From positions 22,681,624 to 22,745,623 of the forward strand of contig CM054112.1 of NCBI GenBank assembly GCA_028673005.1: a DNA stretch of 64,000 bases, in the 5' to 3' direction. Both the position numbers and the translations under genes were made by a program. Source of the stretch: Tanypteryx hageni (Eukaryota; Arthropoda; Insecta; Odonata; Petaluridae). Positions within the stretch are counted from its first letter, which is position 1; each line of letters opens with the position of its first letter. Of the stretch, positions 12,250 to 22,990 are shown in pieces. Below the pieces are notes generated by a model. That model ran no database searches. It was not told where the DNA came from and worked only from the letters and a program-made list of their open reading frames with translations.

Positions 12250-13960
12250 AACCACAATTTCCATCTTCCCTCATAGCTCATTCAGCACCTATTGCTTCGC
12301 AAAACTCACATTCTCCACAATCGCACACCATTCTAAAAATGACTTACCTACTTGTCCCGTCGAAAATCATTCCCTTCTGGTCATTTGCCCCCACCACCGC
12401 CATCATGTCGCAAATCCTTCCGCGTTTATTTTTTTTAAACTTTCGAAGAATCATCTCCAGTCTCTTCTCTTTTTTTCTTCTCATCTTCCTTCGACTCACG
12501 TTGAAGCGCTCGATAAATCATCGGTCGGAAATATTTTTCTTCTCTGCGCGCCAAACATTTTTCGCCGTCATCTTGTCCTGCAAAAAGGCGCTTCCTTTGC
12601 GAATAGACGTTCTCCGAGGCGACTTTGACCTCTCCGTATTCCAGAAATGCATTTATAGTGGCGACCTTCGAACGTGTAACTTGCGTGAGACGCTTCAATG
12701 GAGTGATGACGGAGCGGGGGAAATATTGGATGCGAAGAATGGATGAAGATGAGGTCAGCCGAAGAAGAGGGAGAGAGATGGAGGGATGGAAGGGATTGGA
12801 AGGTGGCGGAGAAGAGGGAAGGGGTTGGGTTGGTAGGAGGAAGAGGGAGGAGGAGGAATGGGATGGTAGGGTGAGGAGTGGTGGGAGAACACATACACAG
12901 GCGCGCGTTGAGGAGACCTCAATGGAGGAAAGATCAGGGAAGGAGGAGGAGGATAGTAAGAAGAGTTTTTAGCGGCGCCGTGGGCAGAGAGGGCAACGCC
13001 CAATCCAAACAGGATATCTTAAAATAGTGGGGGTGGGTGCGCTTTGTTTTTGCCTAAACCACGCTGTGCTTACGACGAGGGAGAGAGGGCGGCGGAGAGA
13101 TGGGGAGATAAAGGGCGGAGGAATTGAGGAAAGACGAAAAAATGAAGGCGCGAAATTTTGTCAGAAACATATTGCTAATAACTAAAAATACGTAGATAGG
13201 GCGAAATTGCAATGTCAGTCTTGAACTTATGAAGTTCAAATAAGTCAAGTAAGAAGTCGCTCATAAAATTCTGTAATTGTGTTACTTTGCTCGGTTAAAT
13301 ATCTACAGTCATGAAAATTTTTTGTGGAGAAATAAAAAATTCGTTTATCTGTACACATTTTTAGAGCAGTTTCTTCTAAGGTATTTTATACAGAAATTAT
13401 TACCTGGATTGAGAATCATGAAAAATATAACAATGCCATTCATCATTTATCCTAAGATGATATAGATAATTACGCTTCATTCTTATCAGCATAATTATTC
13501 GAAAATGAATTTTCATCATTTATCCTTGCTAATATTGGAAAACTCTGTAAGAAAGGACCTCAGATTAAATTGTCTGAAAAATTAACAAATATGACTAGCC
13601 ATTAATGTTCCCTTACGATAAGCATCTGGTTGCTAGCAAGGTATTATTTTTGTGTGATATTCTAAGACACATATTTGATTATATGCATGTCTCCGTATCT
13701 TGATTATCTAAAACATACAATGTTATCATGAATAAAATAAATTATCCTAAGGAAGAATGACAGAATTTGTTCGAGTGCTCCAATTATCCACAACTTTACC
13801 AGGCATAATTTAAACTACTTCAACTCTGATTGCATTAAGACATATTGACAGAAAACGTCTTCGGCCTTTGTTGACAGGACAGAAGGAAAAAATGTGAATT
13901 TGCCCAAGAATGCGGCCTCGAGCGATGACGAATCGGCGATGCGAATGAGCCCTTAGGGAT
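12250..13960. other. pyrimidine-rich then purine-rich low-complexity DNA
   Basis: 12250-12600 is pyrimidine-rich. 12700-13160 is strongly purine-rich on the plus strand (GAGG/GGAGG runs) with some CpG. Overlapping open frames on both strands here are composition artefacts. 13170-13960 is ordinary AT-rich sequence. Confidence 0.55.
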
Positions 13961-13965
13961 TTTTG

Positions 13966-13967
13966 AG

Positions 13968-14058
<91 letters not shown>
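13966..14058. repeat. (GA)n microsatellite, ~90 bp
   Basis: A long near-pure GA run with one AAAG interruption near its start. Shorter GA tracts recur at 14320-14368. It explains the serine/leucine-repeat open frames on the minus strand (13810-14374). Confidence 0.95.
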
Positions 14059-14062
<4 letters not shown>

Positions 14063-14527
14063 TGTTCCCGTTTTGAAAATAACGGGAACGGGAGAGGGAT
14101 GGAAGAGGATTGCTCCGTATTCTTCTTCTCCACCCACTGCTTCCTTGCTCGGAATCTTCGAGTCCAAACAGATAGGGAGGGAGAAGGGTTTGGAGGAGGG
14201 GAGGGAGAAAAGAGTAGGGAGCCTTTTCCCTTCTATGATTCCTCCTCTAAGTAAGTGGCTAAGTGAGGACAGTTGGGAGCCACCGCGCTGTGGTTGAAGC
14301 ACGGATTTCCTGAGAGCAAAGAGAGAGAGAGAATAAAGGATTGCTCTAGTGGGAGAGAGAGAGAGCAATTCCAATAAAGAGGGGATAAAGATGGAATGAC
14401 TTAAACCGTATGGAGGAAATGCGTCGTTTTAGATTCGGGCTATGGAATTTATTTTAGGTTTAGTGGAACTCCGCCGATATTGGTGCTTCGCTGATAAGAG
14501 CATTTATGACAAGTTTTCGGAAGAAAA
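14059..14527. other. purine-rich flank of the (GA)n tract
   Basis: Impure GA/GGGA runs grading into unique sequence. No gene signal was seen. Confidence 0.5.
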
Positions 14528-14551
14528 CCCTGTACTAGCGTTTGTGTCGTT

Positions 14552-14595
<44 letters not shown>
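14528..14595 (+). repeat. shared 27-bp leader plus (AT)n
   Basis: CCCTGTACTAGCGTTTGTGT followed by CGTTCTT (14528-14554) leads directly into about 40 bp of (AT)n. The same leader precedes a longer (AT)n at 57863, so the two loci belong to one repeat family whose end nucleates the microsatellite. Confidence 0.75.
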
Positions 14596-14599
<4 letters not shown>

Positions 14600-15017
14600 T
14601 AAATCTATTTATTGGTTAATTTATTTGTATTTTTCATTAAATTAGTATTTTGGAAATATATATACACACAGGAGATTTTATACTTGAAGAGGATTAATAG
14701 GACTGAAGTTTCTTCCTTAAATGTCCGTAGGTATAAGTAAAAGAATTGGCCATGCGGTCTCGATTTTCCCGTAAAGAAGTTCCAATTACGCTTTTCTGCT
14801 TCGCTTCCTATTTTCTGCCAGAAACTTTCAGCAAAATACCTACAGTCGAAGTCAATTTTTAAAAGTCGTACAATGCGATAAAAATAGTTTTTCATCAGGT
14901 GATTTAAATGAAACGAGCTACGCAACCCAAGTAAGTAACTCATTAAGACCCTTTGGCTCGTGAATGATGTATGCTACTCTTTTTAGCGCGTTTTATTTCA
15001 TATACGCGCTCATGTTA
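14600..15017. other. unassigned AT-rich spacer
   Basis: No repeat partner or coding signal was found between the (AT)n and the 15.0-kb dispersed repeat. Confidence 0.45.
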
Positions 15018-15464
15018 GACTCTTGTCACTTATCCGTTATTTTGAAATATTTGCTTTAATATTTGATATATGTAAAGACGTACAGGAATAAAAGTTGTAG
15101 TAAATTTAATTGTCGGTAACCTTTGTTTGAAATATTTTCCCATATAATGCATTGTTTAAGAGGTATCTTAAAAACTAAATATTTTAGCTGCCACCACCAC
15201 GCCACCTACCGACGATTATTGTTAATAATTAGTTACGTCTTAGTAACGCTCCTTTTTATATTCTTAATTGTTGGAGCTTTGTGGTTATATCCAGTATCAG
15301 AAGGCAATGGTTTGAGTTTATTTCTGTTCTTTGTTGTCTGAATTTTTGTCGCAGCTCCTTAAATTATTTATCATAATATAACCTATTTGGGATTTTTAGA
15401 AAAAATACAGGTATGGAGAAAGTCATATGGTGGCCGCATCAGATTTTTATTATTTTTTATGGTT
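15018..15464 (+). repeat. dispersed repeat, copy 1 (inverted partner at 22.6 kb)
   Basis: From 'actcttgtcac' through 'cctttgtttgaaa.attttccca', a CCACCACCACGCCACCTACC segment and 'aaagtcatatggtgg' to 'atcagattttt', this matches the reverse complement of 22561-22990 over about 430 bp with many substitutions and small gaps. Homology stops sharply at both ends, so this is a discrete element. It has no terminal inverted repeats and no recognisable coding sequence. Its class is unknown; a LINE/SINE fragment or a MITE interior are both possible. Confidence 0.7.
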
Positions 15465-18400
15465 AATAAGGAGGTTTCTCCATTTGTCATTAAAAATTGT
15501 ATTTATCAAAAATCATCTCGTTAAAATTTTGTTTTCAAAATACTATATGTGGGCCCATAACGAAGTCTCAAACCGAGGCTCGGCATCACCTTGCTACGAC
15601 AGTGATTTAAGCCTCTATAATTGGAGTGTCACGAAAAAATAATTATAGTCATGGAGATCAAAACTTGATAAATTTATGCTAGCTTAATAGAACAAATATC
15701 TGTTTCGATTAGTCGAAACCTCGAGTCATGGATATTCGACTGCATAGTCCGGTAAGCCGTCAAATGAAATGAATAAAATAATCGTTCCATATAAGCAGTT
15801 AATTAAACTGTACCACAAAAACTGTACATTTTACTATTCCTCCATCTCTTTTTCTCATATGTCTACGTGTTTACTTTTAGTAATTTTTCGGTAACTTCAG
15901 GTGCCCTGTATTTCGACTGGGTAACAAACCTCTCCGGATACCCCAAAACATTTCCATGAATGTTATATCGCGCAATCGGTTAACGATGAGCTTAAATATT
16001 AAAACCGATCACTCTATTATACATATCAAAATAAATAAATACACCACCAAACATAATTATTTGAAAATTTTATAACGAAGTACATAATAATTAATAGTGA
16101 TCTATTCTGAAGGGACTCGTGATCGCAATATTCTAAAAAGCACGTATTTCTATTTTAAATTCCATACGTACGTTACGATACAAACATTTTATAACTAGAT
16201 AGGGTATTTTTAATAGGAGTAACCGACGATAAATTCAATATAATCCAATTACTTGCTAACCGTAGCTTAATAACAATGCATTTATACTAGATTGATTCAG
16301 CCGATTCTTGGGGTCAACCGCGTTAGCCGAACGTTGGGTTATAAAAAATCCATTAGTAAAAACAATGTTTCGGCTTTTAAAACTCCTATTCAACGGCTGC
16401 TTTGTGAAACCATATTTAGGTCTGTGACGCCATAGTTGTAAGATATTGGATAAAAATGCAGCGGTACGGCGCAAGAGCACATAAAAACGTCACGCGTCAT
16501 GGAACGTGTGCAAAAGCGATCGAATTCTTTATCCGCATCGAATGTCGCTGGCAGAAACTCCCGGAATTTATTATTCCGTAATAATTTTATAAATGATAAC
16601 TTATGAAAAAACGAACATCCGTTCTATTTTACATTTTCCCCTTGCCTGCCAAGTGTGGTGATTGGCGTAGGATTAATGACGACCGCTGCGCTCTCCGAGG
16701 CTTAATTCGAGCTTTCCAATTGCATTTTATACCTTAAAATTATTTGAAACCGTCACTTCGGCTAGTAATTGATAATTATGCATCCGCGGACGAAAAATAC
16801 GCGGTCCAATGGAATAAGGCCGATTTTTCACGGCGAGAGCGAAATAATAACAAGAAAACACAAAATGTCATCACGCACGCACACAGCCGAACGTTTCGTA
16901 TTCATGACAAAGGTTGCTTCCCTGCAGCAAGCGGAATAAATGATGCGTAAAATCGGTGGCCTTATCATCGATGTTGTTGCGTTTTTCCGTTCGCCAATTT
17001 TTCGCGTTCCCGGATTATGCAATGCGGCCATTGAAACGGCGCCGCTGTCTGCCATTTTGGAAAGCTCATTATTTCATTCTTTTAACCCTTTCTTTTCGTT
17101 TGAAATCCCTGGCAATACCTATCCACCATAACCGATTCTCTTGTCTTATAAAATACTTTTTTGACATCAAATAATAGACGCAATTCCTCAGCAGGACTTT
17201 CGAAAGACTATACGTATGATGCTAAAATGATACTGATAAATTATACCTATTGTTATTTATACATCTGTTGATCGTAGATAACTGCTAGTAAGCTATAAGG
17301 CAGGAGGCAACATTTTTTAGCTATATTTATCACAGGAATCATATGTATATAGCGTAGAAAATAATTTATATTATATATTTATGTATCATATAACCAAATG
17401 TTTTTGCAAAAAGATTTTAAGATTCAAGATAAGCCATTAGAGCAACCGTAGCGGTTCCGGCGCTCACGAGGTCACATCCGTACCAAGTACGCGTAATTCA
17501 CCATATCATGTAATATTTCTTTATATCTTCCAACCCCTCCTCCTCTTTAACAAACTACAAAACTAACTTTTCTTTTAAAATCTTTTTAATTTTTTGGTAA
17601 GGGATTGAAGAGCACTTTAGGTAACATTTAAATCCCTGACTCCCGTATTATTAACAGAATATTTCGCAATACTTGTTATTATTAAAAGTGTTTTCGTGTT
17701 TCGCAATCAATGCTGTCCTAAATCCTAATCTTTAGATCTTCCCATATCCTATTTTCGCTATGTGCCTGGAATATATCGCCTAATCTCAGCATAGTCTAGC
17801 AAGATTGCAATTATGTTGATAATATAACTAACTAATAGAGACTTTTTGTCTTTGGACGAGATGTTTGTTGCTCCAGAATTGCCTTTCGGATATAAAAGGT
17901 TTGGAAAAATGAGTCTTTTTAGTTGATTCATTGACTTTTGTATAACGAATCTATCGTTTTCTGAATTCTATGTCTGAGAGTAAATGATTATAGTTGAACC
18001 AGAAAATTATTTATTTTTAGATGTATTTTTAATTGGCACATAAATTAGAAAAGGAAGTCAATTTTTGTAATTTTGGCACGCGAGCAAAAAGAAATAGGTT
18101 TGCCATTCCAGGCCTAAACTTTTTACTCTTCTGTTTCAAGCGCCTCCCAACCGCGTATTTTCTTCATTTCCTTCTTGAATCTACTCATTGCGTATCTCGC
18201 TGCTTTCCTTAATATATTATCGATATTTTCTATTTGTCCTATCTCGTAATAATGGCATAAGTTCATCGCGTGTATTAATATTGGCTTAGCCCTTGGCTTT
18301 TATACTGACTCCCTCGTCGTCTTATATTTCATTTTATATTACGCATCACGTATTGTAAGGATTTATAAGTTTCAACTACGAGAGTTGCTAATTCACCTTT

Positions 18401-19637
18401 CATTAATTGATCAGTGAGCTATCACTGAAGGCGGCTACTTTTTATATCTAGTAGTCCCTCGTTCAGCCACATTAGTGACTTGGATTTTCTATTTTTAAAC
18501 AGATAGATTTTTTACAACAGTCAAATCCGTATAAGTCGAATGCGTATGCATCCGAATTCTGAGAACACGAAGACAATAATTTTCCTCTCTCTGTCCATTT
18601 ACGAGTTGATCTTTAGGATTTCCCTACATCGTTTCATCCTAATCATTTCGCGGGCTCATCTCTTCAGTTCTGGACAAACTTTTGCAAGAGACATCTAAGA
18701 AAAACCTTTTATTGCTCAGTACGACTTAAACTCACGCTCACGAAAAAAAATTAGGCGTTCAACATCTCACATCTTCACTCGGACTGTGATTGTACGATAA
18801 AGTTCGACTTTCACAAAATTTTTTAAAACTATACGAATAAAGTTAAGGCTGTTTCGTTTAAAATTTATCACTAAATGATAATTTGCTTACTAAATCCGTT
18901 AATCTGTATTATTAGCACAATTTAAGTTTTTTATTAGAAGCTAATAAAAAAGCGGGCTACTACGGCTTTGATAATCAGCTTGTAGTAAACAAACTCTGAG
19001 GGCATGTGAAGATGGTGCTAATATTCTAAAAGTCAAATTTTATGAAAGAATCTAATAAATTATGTAAAAAATATCCTATATTACGACGTATTGAAAACTG
19101 AGACATGATTCAGTGGAATGTCAAAATTTTAATTAGGTAATTCTAATCAGGGTGGAAAATTATTTTCTTAAATCTCCAAGTAGCTATCTCTCATGCGAAA
19201 AAGATCCAATCTATTTTAAATGAACATCTACAAATATTCTTCTTATGTAATATATTCTTTTTCGTGATCATTTTGTGCATTTCTCTCTTATCGAGTGTCT
19301 ACGATTGTTATTTTCCACGTTGCTGTACTTTTGAAATAATTTCAGTATAACAAGAAAATTGATGTATGGCATTTTCAACTGATAATTCTATATACATGTT
19401 AATATCAGCGTTGATCGACCGAAAGTATGATTTTTTTCTTTTTTCTACATCTTCCTTCTCTTCATTAGAGATTTCAATGTTGGTAGATATTCTCTAAACT
19501 CGTTTTCTAATTTAATTCGTTAGCCTAAAATAATTTAATAATTAAAGCTATATTTTAATGAAATAAAACTGATACACGATAACTTTCTTAGTGCATAATA
19601 AGAAAGATAAAAAATTAAAATCTTTAGTTAGTTTAAC
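15465..19637. other. long unassigned region
   Basis: Mostly AT-rich. 16480-17130 is richer in GC and CpG and looks unique, with text such as 'gccattttggaaagc' near 17051, so it is a candidate conserved non-coding or regulatory stretch, though nothing proves that. A degraded 'cactgaaggcggctac' near 18423 resembles the CTGAAGA fold described at 40.0 kb. No coding gene was recognised. Confidence 0.45.
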
Positions 19638-19714
19638 ATATAACACTGCCTATGTTTCTCTTGATTTCCAAGCATATTCATATCAAAAAAAGTAAAAGGA
19701 AGGTAGTGTTATAT
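19638..19714. mobile_element. tiny inverted-repeat element (77 bp)
   Basis: ATATAACACTGCCT at 19638-19651 pairs with AGGTAGTGTTATAT at 19701-19714 (13 of 14 positions). It may be a minimal MITE or a chance palindrome in AT-rich DNA. No target duplication was confirmed. Confidence 0.4.
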
Positions 19715-20119
19715 AATAAAATAAATGAAAATTTACAATTGTTTTGTTTAACTACGGAAAAATTCCACAAATTATTGCCGGAATAAATTTATTTTGTTGT
19801 ATTCACTACCTTTGGTATGATCCAAAAAGTCCCCTTGTATTTTCTCTTCCATGAAAATACTTTATCTCTCAATATTTTATTAGGTTTTATATATAAATTA
19901 TCCTTGAAAATATAAAAATTATTCCCAGAGAAAGGCTTAGCGTCCTAGGTGCAGAAAAATATATTTATCAATGTTTTAGGAGCTTATTCCTTAGGCCACT
20001 CACAATCAGAAATGTGGCCAGATTCTCAACGGTTACGGAACTACGGGTATTTGAAATTCAAGATGATTTAAACTTCATTAAGCTGTTTATTGGAACAAGT
20101 TTTTACATTGTAATATTGT

Positions 20120-20250
20120 TTATAATAAATGTTCAAAATAGCCGTATTCTGCTTGGATAGACATCCTGACTCATTTACTTATTGAATGTGTAGCCCTCTC
20201 TATAGTGTCCTCTTTGCGTTCATACGCCGACTTTCATGTGACCCCAGACA
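20120..20250 (-). pseudogene. transposase C-terminal fragment, inverted left copy
   Basis: On the minus strand the frame ends with a peptide like VRMSIQAEYGYFEHLL and a stop at 20122-20120. It parallels the right copy (RVRMCIQVEGSHFEHLL). A WGHM-equivalent further upstream is out of frame, and an in-frame stop replaces an arginine before VRM. It lacks the segment that in the right copy encodes REELLHRIFETTRRVNDPKVLG. It is non-functional and is annotated by comparison with the right arm. Confidence 0.65.
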
Positions 20251-20299
20251 TGGAACGATGTTCCTGTAAGATCACGATTACGTATGCACTTAAAAGTAT

Positions 20300-20617
20300 G
20301 AATGGGCGCCTCCACATTTCAGGGGAAATGTCACACAGTATCTTAATAATCAGTTCCCTGATAGGGTGATTGGTCGCGGAGGTCCTCAGAGTTGACCACC
20401 GAGGTCACCAGACCTTTGTGTCCGTGTGTGGGGTCATATGTAAGCCATGGTATATGAACGCAAAGCATACCCTAGAGAAGAACTACTTCATAGAATTTTC
20501 GAAACTACAAGACGCGTAAATGATCCTAAAGTTCTTGGTAGGGTTACACATTCAATAATCAAGCGAGTCAGAATGTGTATCCAAGTTGAAGGCAGCCATT
20601 TTGAGCATTTATTATAA
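20300..20617 (+). pseudogene. Tc1/mariner-superfamily transposase, C-terminal half, degraded
   Basis: Translation starts at a decayed HDGAP-type motif (EWAPPHFRGNVTQYLNNQ). It continues FPDRVIGRGGP, then a stop and PPRSPDL, where the family has WPPRSPDLTP carrying the third catalytic Asp. Next come VWGHM, a stop, AMVYERKAYPREELL, a linker and RVRMCIQVEGSHFEHLL with a terminal stop at 20615-20617. This is the RNase-H-fold catalytic C-terminal half of a DDE/D transposase. The second catalytic acid is mutated, at least two internal stops are present, and the N-terminal DNA-binding domains are missing, so it cannot be active. The interval between the two acidic motifs is about 36 residues by hand count, a little longer than classical mariner (34). 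Placement in the superfamily is confident; the lineage is not. Confidence 0.8.
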
Positions 20618-20781
20618 CAATGTTACAATGTAAGAACTTGTTCCAATAAAGAGTTTAATTAAGTTAAAATCATCTTGAATAAATAGTTCCATAACAGTTT
20701 AGAATCTGACCCATGTTCATATGATATTTCTGACTGTTAATCTCCTTAGGAATACGCTCCTAAAGTATCATGAATCAACCT

Positions 20782-21056
20782 ATAGAACTGAGCGGAGGAT
20801 CCAAGAATGCTGACGATCACCCCTCTTGGATTTCCATGCTGTCCTCCATTGCATGCATTCTTAAACCCATTCCGCGCAAAATTCCTTTATTCTGCTCTGC
20901 AGATTAGGGCAAGCGAAAGACAAATTCTGACAGAAGTACATAGTGATTTTCAGAGAAATGGGTCATCGGAATTGGCGTATTCAAGAAAAAAGAACAGACG
21001 ATTGGGTTGATCACCCCTCCCCTTGGTCAATTTTTGGGTGCGCCCCTGATAGAATT
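20782..21056 (+). mobile_element. hAT-type MITE, copy 1
   Basis: The element proper is 20790-21048 (259 bp). It is flanked by ATAGAACT (20782-20789) and ATAGAATT (21049-21056), an 8-bp target duplication with one mismatch, typical of hAT. Ends: GAGCGGAGGATCCAAG at the left and ...TGCGCCCCTG at the right, whose complement begins CAGGGGCGCA. The interior aligns in the same orientation with the element at 28010, with related text such as 'ctccattgcatgcattcttaaa' and 'ccattc.gcgca'. It has no coding capacity. Confidence 0.8.
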
Positions 21057-22560
21057 ACAGATCAACATACGTAAATATCGTATATATGATGTATCTTCAA
21101 AAATACGCAAATTTGATAGATTCAACTAAGTTTTGTAGCTTTTTATCCATTATATTTCAAAATATATATAACTCATTTTATTTTGAATGAATTCGGATAA
21201 CAGTTTTTCTCCGTCTGCCGTAATTTTAGCAGTATACTTAATTCGTGCATCTCAAAAGATTGTGGATAATTTTTCGTTTAGGTTACAGCAACTAACATTT
21301 TGAGAATAATCTTCTATACAGATGTAAGACACGGCAACATATTGACCATTATTTATCAGTTCGTCAACCAGTCTGTTCGTCTAAGATATATCCTATAAAT
21401 GAGGGTATTTTATATTCATTTCATATTCATATTTACTTCGCATTAGAAATGCCTTGATAAATTTACAACAACGATGAAATTTCTCCGCAAAAAGCGGCTT
21501 ACGTAACTTTCAATAAAATTCTTTCCTCATTCAATTATGGTTTCTGCCGAATTTTCTTAGACAGCAAATTTTGGTCAAAAAGTTGTTAGTTTTCCAAATG
21601 AGATGAAACCAATTTTGGTCAGCTTTCTCCAACTGCGAAGGTACCAATTCGGAAAGGCGAATCCAATAAGTAGTAGGCATATTCATCGCGATACTTTCCG
21701 TTATTTTTTCCCTCATCCCACTCCACTCTTGTCTGAAAAGGGTGAGCTTCTCTCTTTCTCTCATCGGCGAGGCGTGCACAGAAACATATCCGTATAAAGC
21801 TCGTCGAAATTTACAAAAGCGGAAGAAGGGATATTTTCCTTTTTTCATGCCTCGCTGGACGGCGTGTATCACCCAAAAGGTCGCTGGCCGAAATCCGACT
21901 ATTATTTCTTCTCGTTTCTCTTTTTATTTTAGTTCTGCTTGGTGGCGGGGGTGGTTATGTCTTCGAGAAGGTGGCGAGTTAGCGGGCGGTGCGAGGCGGG
22001 TCGAAAGGCGCGGTGGAAGTCTGAGAGAGAGAGAGACGTCGGTGTTTGGCCTCGTTCGTCCTTGGAGGGGGATCGGATGACACCGAAACTGAAAGAGGCC
22101 GTTGAAATGTTCAACTCTGGAGAGGTGGAAACAGAGAAGAGGGGAGGGGGGAGGGAGGAATCAAGCGCGCTGTGGGAAGGAGGAGAACATTTTAGGAGGA
22201 AGAGAAGGCGAGAGGAGTGGAAGGAAGGAGTCAGGGTCTCTATACGACACGAGGTTTGTAAAAAACCTCAAGGACTGCTCTCCATGTCTCTCTCTCTCTC
22301 TCTCTCTCTCTTTTTGTCTGGCCTTCGATTGAGGGAAGAGATGTGGAACTCTTATTAATTAATTCGTCGAGGTGGAAAGACAATTTTCACCTGTACGCCT
22401 ATCATTGAAATGGAAGGGTCTTTTTCATCCAAAGAAAATGCAATTTTTGACGGAGACATCTCCGTCAAAACCTTTATCAATGGATTCGACAGAAATTCGT
22501 TGTTCAGGGATAAATCGTTTAGAGCGTGCGTCGAATTGGTTCTATTTGGATAATTGATGA
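21057..22560. other. unassigned AT-rich, then GC- and purine-rich sequence
   Basis: 21057-21900 is mostly AT-rich. 21930-22350 is G-rich and purine-rich on the plus strand with several CpG and a (CT)n at 22286-22311. The short open frames over it have biased composition and no recognisable domains. Confidence 0.5.
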
Positions 22561-22990
22561 AAAAATCTGATGTGGCCACCATATGACTTTTTCCATACCT
22601 TTAATATTTATAAAAATTCCAAATAGGCTAAATGATAATGAATAATTTAAGAAACTGCGAGAAAAATTTGAAGACTTGACAAAGAACAGAAATAGACTCA
22701 TACCGTAGCCTTCTGATGTTGGATATAGCCAGGAATCTCCAACAATTAAGAAAATAAAAAGGCGCGTTACTAAGACGTGACTAAGCGTCAATTGTTAACA
22801 ATAGTCACCGGTAGGTGGTGGACGCTAAAAAAGTTTTAAAAATATTTATTAAACAATGCATTATATGGGAAAATGTTTCAAACAAAGGTTGTAGAAAATT
22901 AAATTTTCTACAACTTTTAGTAGAATACTTTTTACATTAATTAAATATTAAAGCAAATATAAAAAAACGGATGTGACAAGAGTAAACACC
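22561..22990 (-). repeat. dispersed repeat, copy 2 (inverted relative to 15.0 kb)
   Basis: Reverse complement of the 15018-15464 repeat, sharing its sharp limits. Near its 5' side (22884-22917) it carries a near-perfect palindrome, GTTGTAGAAAATT paired with AATTTTCTACAAC, which is weaker in copy 1. Confidence 0.7.

Larger units (their letters stand above)
19989..20752. mobile_element. inverted duplication of a Tc1/mariner-type transposon 3' end
   Basis: The left arm (about 19989-20265) matches the reverse complement of the right arm (about 20415-20752). It includes 'tccttag', 'agaatctg', 'atcatcttgaat', 'ttattggaacaag' and 'acattgtaa.attgt.tataataaatg'. Each arm holds the end of a transposase reading frame and the same AATAAA-containing 3' region, with both coding directions pointing outward. 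Fold-back duplication of this kind is known for DNA transposons as long-inverted-repeat MITE formation. The right arm is longer and keeps more coding sequence; the left has internal deletions. Confidence 0.75.

Noticed and set aside
12116..12972. Several overlapping frames of 82-170 codons on both strands
   Set aside because: All lie in pyrimidine- or purine-rich low-complexity DNA with no recognisable motifs.
13810..14374. Minus-strand frames of 107 and 179 codons
   Set aside because: Translated (GA)n microsatellite giving Ser-Leu repeats; not genes.
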